Shown here piece by piece: positions 46,299-57,930 of a stretch of 64,000 nt of DNA. The notes beneath the pieces are model-generated. The model did not search any database and was not told the origin of the DNA. It saw only the letters and a list, made by a program, of their open reading frames with translations. The DNA comes from Mytilisepta virgata (Eukaryota; Mollusca; Bivalvia; Mytilida; Mytilidae): NCBI GenBank assembly GCA_028015205.1, contig CM051519.1:86015539-86079538 (forward strand), read 5' to 3'. Within the stretch, counting starts at the first letter, position 1. Each line of letters opens with the position of its first letter. The translations under genes were made by a program, and so were the position numbers.

Positions 46299-46593
46299 GG
46301 ATCGAGTCCAATTATATTGAACAGGCTACTAACCGCTGCCTATTCACAGGCGCGATCCCACTACTGTTCGACACGGGGACTTTTGTCTGCTGTGTTTCCA
46401 CCCTGGACCAGTACGTCCCTCCTTAGACAACCTGGGCACATTGAGCTCCCCCAACGTGACCATATTGATGCCGAACTTAGTGCGGACGCCCGATCGACAT
46501 AGAACAACGGAGAGCAGGGGTCCTGCACTCAAACTGTCCTCAACCCTGGCCTCCAAGTAGCTGGATTACAGGAGCACGCCACAACTCCCAGCC
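46297..46593 (-). ncRNA. 7SL: 7SL RNA (signal recognition particle RNA)
   Basis: On the minus strand the RNA starts near 46593 with GGCTGGGAGTTGTGGCGTGC and continues CTCCTGTAATCCAGCTACTTGG, the Alu-domain 5' part. The S domain is very well kept: GATCGGGCGTCCGCACTAAG, then TTCGGCATCAATATGGT, CCCAGGTTGTCTAAGGAGGG, and GAACAGTAGTGGGATCGCGC before CTGTGAATAG. This order and spacing match metazoan 7SL RNA as I know it. A TTTT at 46295-46298 on the minus strand would end RNA polymerase III transcription and gives about 297 nt, close to the usual 300. The RNA scaffolds the SRP proteins, pauses translation and delivers ribosomes to the ER. Whether this copy is active or a good pseudogene cannot be told here; I see no damage in the S domain. 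Confidence 0.93.
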
Positions 46594-46599
46594 GATAAG

Positions 46600-47210
46600 T
46601 ATTTGGAAATTTCTAATATTTGAATTTCATATATTGATTAAACGAAAGAAAGCTATTAGTATGTTTTTGCTATCACAGGCTGGTAGTTCAATATTAGAAG
46701 CAAAATCACAAATAATATAGGAAATATAATCGAGTGTTTGTTCTTTGTAAGTGTATAATAACAAATAATGTCAACGACCTTTAAAGCGCCACCTAGTTAA
46801 CATATTGATTTAATCTATAAATAACCCAGGATGTGTATACTATAGGATTTTATTAAATTCTGTCTTCAAAGGACCAACAAATTAGTTATAACTTCGTACT
46901 AAAACAAACATGCACAATTTTCATTTATAACTGTTCTGCAGTCTGTCGTGACTGTCGCAAACAAGTTATTTTAGTGTTTGAAAATTAAAAACCATTGTTT
47001 TCGCAAATGTACGTAACGTACGTGGTTCATGAAATTTTATTAATCTGGAAATATGAACTAATCATATAAACTTTTTTAAAATAGTTTCCCATATTTTAAA
47101 TGAGAAAAAAAAAAATAGACACTATCGGGCCGCACATATGTAGTTACCATTATATAGGAAGTTAAATTACCCCCACCCCAGTGACTTACGTGGTTAATTA
47201 TTATTATCAT
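46600..47210. other. no gene; 5' flank of 7SL RNA
   Basis: AT-rich. Upstream control elements of 7SL genes are expected here, but I can identify none with confidence. Confidence 0.35.
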
Positions 47211-47214
47211 GGAT

Positions 47215-47880
47215 CTGACAAATCATTTGTATTAAGGTATTCCTCTAAATTACGGATTTTTATGAAATTTTACATGCAGCTAGAAAATTCGAAACTGCAT
47301 CTAAATATCGAAGAAAAATTATTTTTAGATTACCGTATAATAATATTTTTTCAATAAGTCAAGTTGATTTAAAATCCATATAAAACAAAAGTCGTTTACT
47401 GTAGATTTCATATTAAAACTGCCGAAAAAAATATTAATAGTTGCAATTCAAATTGTCATTTCTCAAAAACTAATCCCTAGAATTTTCTATAAAAATGATA
47501 TATGTTAGTTCTGACAACCTTTATATTTCATTGATACTAAATAAATATAGCATGTGTGGGGTCACCAGCTTCAAACTCTGTGCGATTTATTCAACTGTAT
47601 GTCCTGTCTGTTAAAACCGCAAAAATCTACATTTTAGCCCGAAATTGATACTTAAAAGGTACTGTTACAAATTGTTAAATTTTTTAAAAACTAAGGAATA
47701 TATCTTCCTGTCCTTAGACGGCTTTGGCTTTAGCCGTTTGGTTATTTTGGCGTGTTTCAATTTGCTCTTTTTGGATTAAATTTATTGGTTTGGTTTTCAA
47801 CATTTTAGGCCTTGAGCACAACTGATGAGTCGTAAATCGACGAAATGTGCACATCTTGTGCATCAAAATTGGTATAAAAA
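47215..47880 (+). repeat. probable dispersed repeat ending in an 'actgatgagtc...gacgaaa' block
   Basis: The stretch ends with 'ggccttgagcacaactgatgagtcgtaaatcgacgaaatgtgc', which resembles a repeat end I recall as common in mussel sequences. Boundaries are approximate. Confidence 0.4.
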
Positions 47881-49505
47881 ATGTATATTTACATCGCGAT
47901 GTCGTGACAACGTAAAAATACCCTTATAAAATTTATATAAATAAAAAGAGAATTTTAGTGACAACAATATATCTTTTTTTTTTAATTCTAGGATTTTTGA
48001 GAAGTCTAAAGATTTGAATTTTGGCAGCGATACTATGTATTTACTCATTCTATTCGCCAAAACGTGATACAGCAATATAAATTGGGAAGTATTATAAAAA
48101 GTGATATACATTATTTTTTTTTTAATTTTTAAATGCAGTTCAACGTGCTCTACTTGCATGAACAATTTTAAATTTTGAAATATAGCTCAGTTAGGTACCT
48201 CATACCTTAGTTCACACCTTGCCCAATGCCTATTTTACAATGCTATATTTAGTTGAAATAAGAAATGTTAAACAATTAGATTTACTTCCCTTTAATCGTT
48301 TTAGTACACGGATTTTTTTTGCCACGCTTTAATAAATAGAAAGGGCATGGGAAAGACAACATCCCACATTGTATGTTTCAGGCTATACATATCAGAAATT
48401 ACTAAATTAATACTTGTTCGGAACCCTTCTCTACAATAACCTTATTTGTGTACATTCATTATATTTGCTGAAATATTGAGAATTAATCTCAATGTCTTAT
48501 TATTTGGACCAACGAAATAAAGATTAAATGTATGATTTTTTTTTATTCATATCTTCCCAACACAATTAAAATATCTATAAAATTTGTATAAAATGTTCTT
48601 TTGGGTGACTTTTCCAGTATGTTTCGTTGCATTATAAATAACTCCCTCGTGTTCTTCCATTTTTAGCCGGATGAAATCTTTTGTTTCCCTCAACCAATTA
48701 TATCGAAATTTTGGTATGTTGATTTTGACTCAGAAATCACATATTTTGAGAATTAGCAATATCTAGTTTAGCCTCGTCTAAATATTACTAAATGTATTTA
48801 TTTCTGGTGCATACACGTAGTACCAAACTAGTATTAACATGTGTTGATACACGTGGTTATGTTTACTACCTTGTTTATATACATGTTACGTTTAGAAAAT
48901 AGGTTAATTCTTTTGGTCTAATTAGACCTTTAACATTTGCTTATGTTATTGGTTAAAGTTAATTTAATGTTTCACGGGTTCTAAAAGCGGGAAGAGATTT
49001 CTTTGTTGAAAGAAATGGTATCTTAAATCATTCGACGCTCGGTCCCCCCAGCTCCCGCCCTTAAGTGGCAAATGTATGTTTATTTGTAATACATAATTAT
49101 GTATAAGATCATTTAGAAATGTATTGACTGTTAGTTAATGATTATTATTTTGTCGTTGTAGATATGTTAGTGTTGCAGCGGCCAGTGCAGTGCAAACTAG
49201 GACAATCTAACTTTTCTGTATTTATCTAAATAAATGATAGCTGCACTTCTGGCGAGCTGATCCCAAAATAATATGGGTTTGTGTTTGTTTAGGCCAAGTG
49301 TATGGTTAAGCTATAAATACTTTATATTCGGTTGAGGCACGAATAAGACTATAAACTTCAATATGTTGTTAACTTGCAAGATGAGATTCTAAAACCTTTT
49401 CATTCCGGTGTCAGTCGATGACATATTTCTGGGAAAAAAAAAAAAAAACATTATTTTCACCAGGAAATGCGATTTTGATAATTTGCATTTAATATCTTTA
49501 TAAAT
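47881..49505. other. no gene recognised
   Basis: AT-rich DNA. The minus-strand open stretch at 47863-48165 is Lys/Phe/Ile/Tyr-rich with no domain. Confidence 0.4.
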
Positions 49506-49506
49506 A

Positions 49507-49640
49507 AACAACAAAATGGATAACAGAAAAATCAACAATGACATACCAATCGATCAACGCCATTCAACAGACAAAACCCCGGAAACAAAGTAAGATAAAA
49601 GAGCAAAAGAGAAATAGTCCGCTTTGGTACAGACACTGAA
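49507..49640 (+). repeat. dispersed repeat, also present at 63150-63290
   Basis: 'aaaatggataacagaaaaatcaacaatgacataccaatcgatca...caacagacaaaaccccgga' matches 63150-63290 with moderate divergence in the same orientation. Confidence 0.75.
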
Positions 49641-49671
49641 CAGTGGTGGGGTTAAATAGGTTTTATGGGTA

Positions 49672-49686
49672 CCCCCCCCCCCCCCC
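49672..49686 (+). other. 15-base poly-C run
   Basis: An uninterrupted C run in intergenic DNA. Length uncertain. Confidence 0.85.
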
Positions 49687-50359
49687 TATCTATTCTGACA
49701 CTGGTGTATAAAAGCTTATATACACTGTAGTATGATTACCCACAAGGTGACCATTTGTTAGAACTGTTGCAAAAATTCGTTGGACGATGCAAAATGTAAA
49801 TAACGAATTTTTTTCTTTTCACTTTAAGGCTCTCATAGCTGCTGCCAGATACAGTCGCTCGTTTCAACGAAAAAGTCACAAATAACACAACAGGGAAGAT
49901 TTAGTGCTATAATATCGTCATGGAGGTCAATAGAAATCGGCAGTATTCGTGAGAGGCCAGTGCAAATCTAAAGTCTTCAAGTCGTTGGGAGAAAGAGCAA
50001 TTTTTACAGAATCACACTAAATTTCATATTAGTAGCCCCTTAGTATGTCTCAGGTGAGTTCTACCGAACTTCAATATTTTGTTAAACATCCTGTTAATCA
50101 GTGTCTGTTTGAGAAGGAAACTATAAAACCACATATTTTGAAATTTGACGATATCTTTTTGTTTTAAAAATCAGCAGATTTCTAAGATTTCTACAAGTCT
50201 TCAATATATTGTTAAATAATTTGACCCTGAAGTCTATTCATTTTGGTGTCATTCCATAGCATTGGTATGGAGAAACATTTTTTTTCCCAAAACACATCAC
50301 CTTTTTGAGATTTTACTGTACAAAGCTTGATCTCAGAAAACGTTTTGCTGGGTTGATTA

Positions 50360-50940
50360 AATATATAATAGTTTACCCAGTATTTGTAAGGCCGTCGTAC
50401 ATGGGACGTATTATGCTATACCAATGTCCGCCCGTCAACACTTTGTACTATAACTCAAATTTGCTTCAATCAATTCTCACGAAATGTAAACACAACATTA
50501 GGATTAACGGAAGAAAGCGCCCTTTCGATTTTGTCCATTTTCAATTTTGTCATTCTGAATTTAGGGACTTAGATTGTCCAAATATAATCAATTTTTCACA
50601 TGTCGCACACTAACTCCAGTATGCCTTGACTGATTTTCTTCATACTTTAATAGATTATTACAAATAATGGTCTGAGGGTCGGTATACTTTTTGAAGATTT
50701 TCATTTTTGTCTTTCTAGAGTTATCGGACTTAGATTGTCCAATATAAACAATTTTCACATGTTGCACACTAAAGTTTATTTAACAAATTATTGCAAATGG
50801 TGGTCTGAGGGTTTGTATACTTTTTGACGATTTTCATTTTGTCATTCCAGAGTTATGGGACTTAGATTGTCAAAAAAGCAATTTTTCACATGACCCACTA
50901 ACCCCAGTATGCCTTGACCGATTTTTTTCAAACTGCTTAC
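50360..50940 (+). repeat. dispersed repeat with about three tandem units of 133-159 bp
   Basis: 'gggacttagattgtcca' and variants fall near 50565, 50724 and 50857, each followed by 'caatttttcacatg-c-cacta' and, in two of them, 'gtatgccttgac-gatttt'. Confidence 0.75.
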
Positions 50941-50986
50941 ACAAAGATGATATTTAGTTTGTTGTTACAGTGTTATAAATTAAGCC

Positions 50987-51820
50987 CCTGTCTCACCGTC
51001 CCGGATAATGCTAACGGACGTCGAACGGAAAGCAAAATTTTCAATCCGTTCTTATCCGTTAACATACGTTTGTCGTCCCTTTCTTATTCGGCAAATGCGT
51101 TACTTGTCCGGGGAAGTTCGGTGAAGTCCGTTCAGTCCAGTGGAAAATTTTGAACATGTTCAAAACTTGGAACCATCACCGAATAGAGTGACCGTTAAAT
51201 GTACGGTAGGTATGCGTTATTTGCGGTACTAGTCCGTTCCTTTTCCTTTTCTTGTCCGTTACTTGTACGGTTCACATCCGTTGGTTTATTGACGAAACGG
51301 ACTATTACTGAACAGATAACGGATTAAACTGATATGTTCCGAATACTGACCGTAAGTTAAAAGGACAAAACGGAAGAAACCGCATAGAAATATCAACTTC
51401 TAGATGATATAAAAGGGTTTTTTAGCATGCATTTTATTTCTTCTTGTGAGAATGAATTAAACTTTAATTCACATAAGTATTTATTAAGTATATTTGTGTC
51501 ACATAACAGATAAAAATACGTGTTATATCTTTTTAAATTCGTTTTATCCGGTACCTCTCCGTTACGTTTGCGTTGTAAGTCCGTTTTATTCGGTGCTCGT
51601 CCGTTACATTTACGTTGTACGTTCGTTTAATCCGGTACTAGTCCGTCACGTGTACGTTTCATTTCCTGTACGCGTCAAGCATTCATGCGGTAAATGGTTT
51701 TGTATGGTTCATGCACCGATCGCGAGAGCTTTGAGTTGCAACAGAGACTATTTTTGTCAACGGATAACTATTTTCCTATCTATTCGTCGTCCGTTTGCTT
51801 TATCCGGTAATGTGACAGTG
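50987..51820. mobile_element. MITE of about 834 bp rich in TCCGTT words
   Basis: The left end CCTGTCTCACCGTCCCGGAT-AATGCTAACGGACG is matched as an imperfect inverted repeat by the right end CGTCCGTTTGCTTTATCCGG-TAATGTGACAG, about 33 bp each. TCCGTT/AACGGA and CCGTTAC words recur more than twenty times inside. The open stretch at 51494-51844 has no domain. Confidence 0.75.
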
Positions 51821-51844
51821 ACTTTAGATAGGTTAAGTCGTTGA

Positions 51845-53190
51845 AAAAGTAACATGAAACTTAATTTGCCAAAAACAAAATCAATATTTTCCTACTGTTT
51901 ACAACTTCATAGCTGTTGCTGGGGACGGGTGTGTGTGCATAAGGTGCAGAAGTTTATTATAAATATCCTGGACAATTGCCAGGATCTTTAATTTTTTTGG
52001 AAAAGTGATAATATGAAATAGCAATTGTTTGGAACAATTGAATTTCAAGCATTTCAATTCCGTCTTTGGCTAATATTCTGGAAATCTGTTTAAGACGTTT
52101 TTGAAAAACTAACCAGCAACCATATGTTCTGGACATTTGAATACTAATTTCTTGGAACATTTCAGACATTGCAATCACATGTATATCTTTGGCATATTTC
52201 ATGAAAATCTCACAAAAATCTGTTATTTAGGAAGAAGTACTTTAAAACCATGTATCAGGGAAATCATCATTGGAATAGCAATTGATTGGCACGATTGAAT
52301 TTCAAACATTGCAATCCTAACAACAGAAAATATATTTCTTGGCATGCTCTCAGATATTAACTGTTTGGATAAATTCTTAGTACGTTTCAGTGATAAGAAT
52401 GTAACAGGAATGGGTACGATTTTTCCAGTTAATACAAATTATTGCTTGCATGGTTATATATCTTAATAATCCATTCAAATTATGTTACAACTCGGCTTTA
52501 AATTTTCTTCTGAAGTTTCCTTATTAAAAGTTGAAATAGATATGTTAAATCACCTGCTTAGGATGAATCGACTTAAAGGTACTGTGTTTTGGATCAAAAG
52601 GAAATAAATGTTTCTATATTTTTTGCCACATAAATAAATTTTCAGACTCTCATCCAAACAAATGCAAATAGGACAAGGATAATGATTCATATTATTGTAG
52701 CTTATTTTGGCGCATATCCACCGCCAAATGTGCAAAATACACTTTGGTATTCTGTGATACATAGTAGACTAGCGGCCTAAAATCCCCTCCCAGAAAAAGA
52801 AATCGCCCGAAGTATACAGAAAAAAATTGAAGTCGAAGTCATTCACGCCCCTAAATTTCTGCCTTTCTCTTACATTCATTTCAGTAACAGAATTTATTTT
52901 GTTGAACCAACAGCTAAGTACCGCAAAAAGTTTGTCGGAATAAGTATTACATTACATGTGTTTAGTTGTGGTTTAAATATGTTTTTTAGATACCATTAGA
53001 ACTTGAGAAAGTTCATCTATGGCAGGATAAAGCGACATGTATACAGAGTTTTCCCAACAACAACAATTTAGAAAAAAATCTGACAGGAAATATTTGTTTT
53101 TGGTAAGTTTTTAAGGTTCTTTATGAACATGTGACATAAGCTCATTTTATTTCACTAGATCTTAACCCATTTACATTTGTAGTATATTAT
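51845..53190. other. no gene recognised
   Basis: AT-rich DNA with no repeat arm or domain that I could identify. Confidence 0.4.
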
Positions 53191-53197
53191 ATCATTT

Positions 53198-53358
53198 TCA
53201 TTCAAATTCCATTTTTATAAAAACGTTGTGTTTTATAGCTTTTTCTTCTGCAGTCTTCTCCATCATTTCTTCTTCAATTTCCGCGACTGCTTCTCGCATA
53301 ATGTTCATTAAGTTTGATTGTTTCTTTTTTATATACTCCTTAGTGGCTGATCGGACAT
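53198..53358 (-). CDS. orphan terminal exon A (Glu-rich C-terminus)
   Basis: After a candidate acceptor (CATTTAG) it reads VRSATKEYIKKKQ... then MREAVAEIEEEMMEKTAEEK...EFE and TGA at 53198. It is a highly charged, probably helical C-terminus. Its family is unknown to me. It is clearly related to the exon at 54101-54300 (shared LMN-x-I-x-REA and EEEMMEKTAEEK), which supports real coding ancestry. No upstream exon was found, so it may be a duplicated fragment. Confidence 0.45.
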
Positions 53359-54030
53359 CTAAATGATTCAGAAGAAAAAAGTATTTGTAGTAGAAGCAAC
53401 AACCAGAAATGTAGCAGCATTTAGTGTAGTAGAAAAAAGAATCGCATAATTTAATGGGCACTTGAAAAAGTTGGGAAAAAGAGGCAGTGGTATTATATGT
53501 TGTTATAATACAAATTAAGTGTAGTGATAGTAATATTACTAGCAATATAATAATACAAGTAGTTTAAATTGTACTTGTAGTTATTATTGCTTTATAAGTG
53601 TAATGGACTTTTTTAGACTTATCATAAATGTATGTGTTACAAAATGTAATCTTTTTACTCTTACTCATGAAACAAACAATATAAAAAATATTTCCGACTT
53701 ATCAATTAATATTCAAACTTACTGCTCATTCTCCAATAATCCATAGGAAATTTGCAAGACGATACTGCTTAATGTATAAAGCGTCTTGGTGGTAAACCAG
53801 CGATCGCGAAGACTACGTTGCTATTAATTCTGTGGTTGTCATTAAAATTTACGCTCATTGTGACGTTTTGCTCTTTTTTCTGAAGCAGTCGGCATGGTTA
53901 CGATTTTTGCTATTTGACCTTAAAGACGCTTTCTATGATAACATCATGAGCGTTGTGAAACATGTTCTGTGATTGGAAAAAATATTTTATTTTCGATTTT
54001 GAAGAAACGTCTTTGAGTACCATTATTAGT
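53315..54030. repeat. segmental duplication, copy 1
   Basis: Matches 58825-59800 in the same orientation over its whole length, with scattered substitutions and small indels. The distance is about 5.5 kb. Landmarks are 'gtagtagaaaaaagaat', 'tagtaatattactagcaata' and 'gcgtcttggtggtaaacc'. Confidence 0.9.
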
Positions 54031-54100
54031 TACCTACGTTTTTAGCCGTGTGATTTTAGATTGAACTACCGATCAGCGCTTCTGTGCAGCCATATGTATA

Positions 54101-54300
54101 TTATATATTTTTTAATTCGACTTCCATTTGTATAAAAACAAAAACAAAAACATTGTGGTGTTTTGTAGCGTCTTTTTCTTCTGCAGTTTTCTCCATCATT
54201 TCTTCCTCAAGTTGAGTGATTGCTTCTCGGATGATAGTATTCATTAAGGATGTGATAGTTTGTTCTTTTTTGTGTCGCCTGCGGAACGGATGGTCACTTA
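54101..54300 (-). CDS. orphan terminal exon B, paralogous to exon A
   Basis: Candidate acceptor CTACAG, then ISDHPFRRRHKKEQ...LMNTIIREAITQLEEEMMEKTAEEK... and a stop at 54101. The shared EEEMMEKTAEEK core with exon A is kept at the protein level, while the first 15 residues and the splice phase differ. That could mean alternative last exons or tandem gene duplication. An AAACA repeat near the 3' end has added a short Val-Phe run. Confidence 0.45.
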
Positions 54301-54325
54301 TCTGTAGTTTTGCGTCGTCACACTT

Positions 54326-54392
54326 TTCTTCTATCCTCAACTACTCAACCGCTCAAAGGAATTTGATGAAACTTTCTCTGTGCATTAACCTT
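54326..54392 (+). repeat. single minisatellite half-unit
   Basis: 'tctatcctcaactactcaaccgctcaaagg...ctgtgcattaacc' equals part of the minisatellite at 57930-58780. The LINE fragment lies between them, so the array was either split or seeded twice. Confidence 0.85.
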
Positions 54393-54469
54393 TTTTTCTC
54401 CAATCTCCTGTTACAACTCCCTTAGAAACCCAGGAGTGCTGTCTAAGGTTCCCTGTTTTACATGATTTA

Positions 54470-55140
54470 CACCTACCCAGGGAAAGCAGGTGTGTTATTT
54501 AGCCCACTATTTGTATAAATACCTAACTAAATGTATCAATCTTTTTTGTTGTGAAAAAATATATATAATATGCATCTGCAATATCCAAAAGATAAAATCA
54601 TAATAGTACTATTTATACACTATAATTTATAAATAATTTACAAAAGCGTTTAACTTTGTAACAAACTAAATACTTGTAAGCATTCCCAATCCTAATGGGG
54701 ATTTTCGATTAACGTCGATAAACATAAAACATACACAAAACAGTGCATTAACTAGCACTTTTTATTATTTTTAACGATACAAGAGAGGTAACTCGAAGGC
54801 TTAATGTATGGTGTTTATGCTTGTCGACTTTAGTTGAAAATCCCTATTAAACAAATAAGTAATCGAATAAATCTTTCTAGTAGCTTTATTCGAGCATGCC
54901 ATGTGTATTTTAATGTTTTGGGATGTATGATGAGCTTTTCAGTAAGTAAATAATTGTACATTAATTGTACATTGAAAACAGTTGTAAATTGCAAAACAGT
55001 CAATAATGTTTAAATAGTTTGTTTATCCACATTATTGCAAGATTATTTTTTAAACCGTTACGCCAAAAGGAGATAAACGAGTCGTTTTGTATTGGTATTT
55101 TGTCGTATTTAACTGTATTACGAAATTTCCAAATTTCCGG
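54470..55140. other. no gene recognised
   Basis: AT-rich spacer between the minisatellite half-unit and the LINE. Confidence 0.4.
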
Positions 55141-55143
55141 TTT

Positions 55144-57930
55144 TTAATAGAAGATTACTATATTTATAAAGTTGGTTTGATTAAATGTGCCCTTTATAAC
55201 CCCTAAAATCATGTTTTCTTCAGAGATAGTCAGATCGTGTAAAATACCTGTCGTCTTGAAAATCTCTTCTATTTCTTTTATGATTATTTTCGATAAGTTA
55301 CATCTAAAAAATAAATGTTCCAAGTTTTCAAAATTATTTCTATGCATTTCCCATCAGATAAATTCATTTTTTGCAAACGACATTGCGTGTATATAATATT
55401 ATGAACACATTTCCATTGAAATTCTTTAACTTTACTGTGAATTTGGACTTGTTTTAAAAAGGACCATATTTCATGCCATTCTATTTCCCGGTTAAAAACC
55501 TGCTCCCACTTGATTTGGCATTTCGGCAGCGTTTTAATTGTTAAGCAGTCTCTAATGTTTTTTATACTGATTACCCTTGTTTATTCACAAAATGCAAATC
55601 ACTATCTATCTGTAACCTGAAATGGTTTTTATCAGGTACAGTCAGATTTCCCTTTAATATATTTAGAAATTTGTTGGGAATAGCTTTTTTAAGTCTAGAG
55701 TATTCCGAAATACAGTTTCGTTTATCTCTTAACAAATTGAAAATAATATCGCAGTTCTTAAAATTTTTATTTTCTGCATCCCAGATATCATTTAAAGTCC
55801 TTATATTACTTTTCAAAAAAGACGGGAATAAAAGGGTTTTATTCTTAAATTTAATATCAGGATTACAAAATAATCTTTGTAGTAACACATCTTGAACTGT
55901 GCATGATTTCTGTATTATACGGTACAATTTTGCCCAAGCCTTAATTACTATTTGGTAAAATTTTGGTAACTTATTCATCTGAAGATGCTGTGTGTGCGCA
56001 CATTTTGTTATAAATAAATATTCATTATGTTTTTCATCAAATTTTCTGAACCAATATTTACCTATGGCATTCCAGCTCTCTAAAGGTTCGTGAATGATTC
56101 TATATAACAGCTTAATTTGTTTACTCTCAATTAAAGTCTCTAAATTTATCATACCAATACCCCCCTTTTCAGTTTCTAAGCAACATACATTTCTTTCTAT
56201 TTGATTTGGCCCCCCTCCTCCCCCGTCCCAAATAAAATCCCATATTATAGTCGTAATTTCTTTTGAGTACCTGTCTGGTATGCCTCGCATTTCAATTTCA
56301 TATAAACCGCACAAGGAAATTAGTTTACTTTTTACTATAAGAGTTTTTCCGCTACATACGTGAGATTTCTACTTTTCCAAACATGAATGCAGTTTTTTAT
56401 TCTTTCGATAATAGATTGCCATATATTATCAGTATCGATTTCATACCCATGGTGAAAGTTTTGACGTTATTTGTAACCCACGAAATTTTATTGTATTTTG
56501 GTTTTCTTCTCCTTGCATTGCCAATATACAAACCTTTTGTTTTTTTCGAAGTTTATTTTTGAACCAGAAGCGTTTTCGTATAACTCTAATATTGAAAAGG
56601 AATTTTTAATAGATTGTTCATCATGTGTATCGTCCGCGAACATACAGTTTTGTTTCAATACATTCACCATTCCTTTCCCCTGGTAGCTTTATGCCCTTTA
56701 TACTATTGTCCCCCCTGATAGCGCAAGCCATTGGTTCTGCTTGTAGAATGTACAAGAGAGGCGCAATTGGACATCCCTGCCTACAAGAACGTGTTATTTT
56801 AAAACATTTTGAAATAAAACCATTTGTTTTTATACAGGTTTCAGCATGTTTAAATAGCATTTGGATCCACCCTCTAAATTTCTCTCCAAAAATTCCGCTA
56901 ACACATAATCTACCCAACCCTATTCTATTCTATCAAAAGCTTTTTGTTGATCTAAGAAAATTAAAATAGCTTCATCATCTTCTGCTTCTATATAGTCAAT
57001 TATGTCTTGTATCAATCGATTTGCTTCACTTATATTTCGACCTTTTACAAACCCTTTTTGGGTCTGTATGTATCAATTTTGGTAAAACCGATTTTAGTCT
57101 TTCGACTAAAATTTTTGCAATTATTTTATAATCAGTATTAAGAAGAGTTAGAGGGCACCAGTTACGAATATTTTCTCGTTCACCCCCTTTGTATAATAAA
57201 GTTAATACTCCTTTATATTGGGATTTACTTAGTTCATTTTTTTCGAAAATGTTCTCTAAAAGTCTAAAGAATTCATCTTTGATTGTATCCCAAAAAGTAC
57301 ATAAAATTCCGATATTATAGCGACTTCGCCAGGCGATTTGTTTTGTTTGAGAACTTTTAATATTTTTTCAACTTCGTCTTGTGTAATTTCAGATTCGAGG
57401 AAGTTTTTATCTTCGTTATTCAATTTATTTTTAATGAATTGAGTCAAGGTTGTTGCACTTCCCATATCCCAACCCTCAGAGGTAAATAGATTTGAGTAAA
57501 ATTTTACTTGTTCTTCAATAATTGAGTCAATGTCGTATTTATATTGCCCGTGGGGGGTTTTAATTCTATTCCACAATTTATTTTGACCTTGTTTCTTTCC
57601 AAATTTAAGAAGAAACGTGTCGATTTCTCGACTTCTTCTACCCATTTTATCCGCGAGCGTATTTTTGTTGCCTCTGCTTGTCTTGTGTAATACTCCTTTA
57701 TTGAATGTTCAATGCTTTTCATTTTACAATGATCAGTACATGTATTTCCGTTTGAAGAATCTTTTAAATTCTCTAATGATTTTTCTAAATTTTCAATATC
57801 TTTTTTCGTATACCCTTTATTTAATTGCCTACTGACCTCCATTGTTAAACTTTTAATTTTAACCTTTGTAAGATTATATTTTCGAATCTATTTATTTCAT
57901 TTTTCCATTCTGCCCACCAAGTTTCGAAAG
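55144..57930 (-). pseudogene. broken L1/Tx1-like LINE ORF2 (reverse transcriptase) fragment
   Basis: Read from right to left on the minus strand: a linker with KWVEEVEKSTRFFLNLER (57504-57842), a YSNLFTSEGW and KSPGE block (57256-57600), NW-PLTLLNTDYKIIAKIL (about 57120), FVKGR, FLDQQKAFDRIE with the first catalytic Asp (about 56950), a CRQGCPIAPLLYIL block (56700-56800), FADDT with the catalytic Asp pair (about 56630), then a 247-codon open stretch (55571-56314) with the FIWDGG...GGIGMINLE region typical of the LINE C-terminus. Frame changes separate these blocks and TAG replaces Trp after AFDRIE. The endonuclease domain is absent. It is a dead 5'-truncated copy. Confidence 0.88.

Noticed and set aside
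46317..46556. Open frames on both strands at 46.3-46.6 kb
   Set aside because: They overlap the 7SL RNA, which explains the higher GC content and the long frames.
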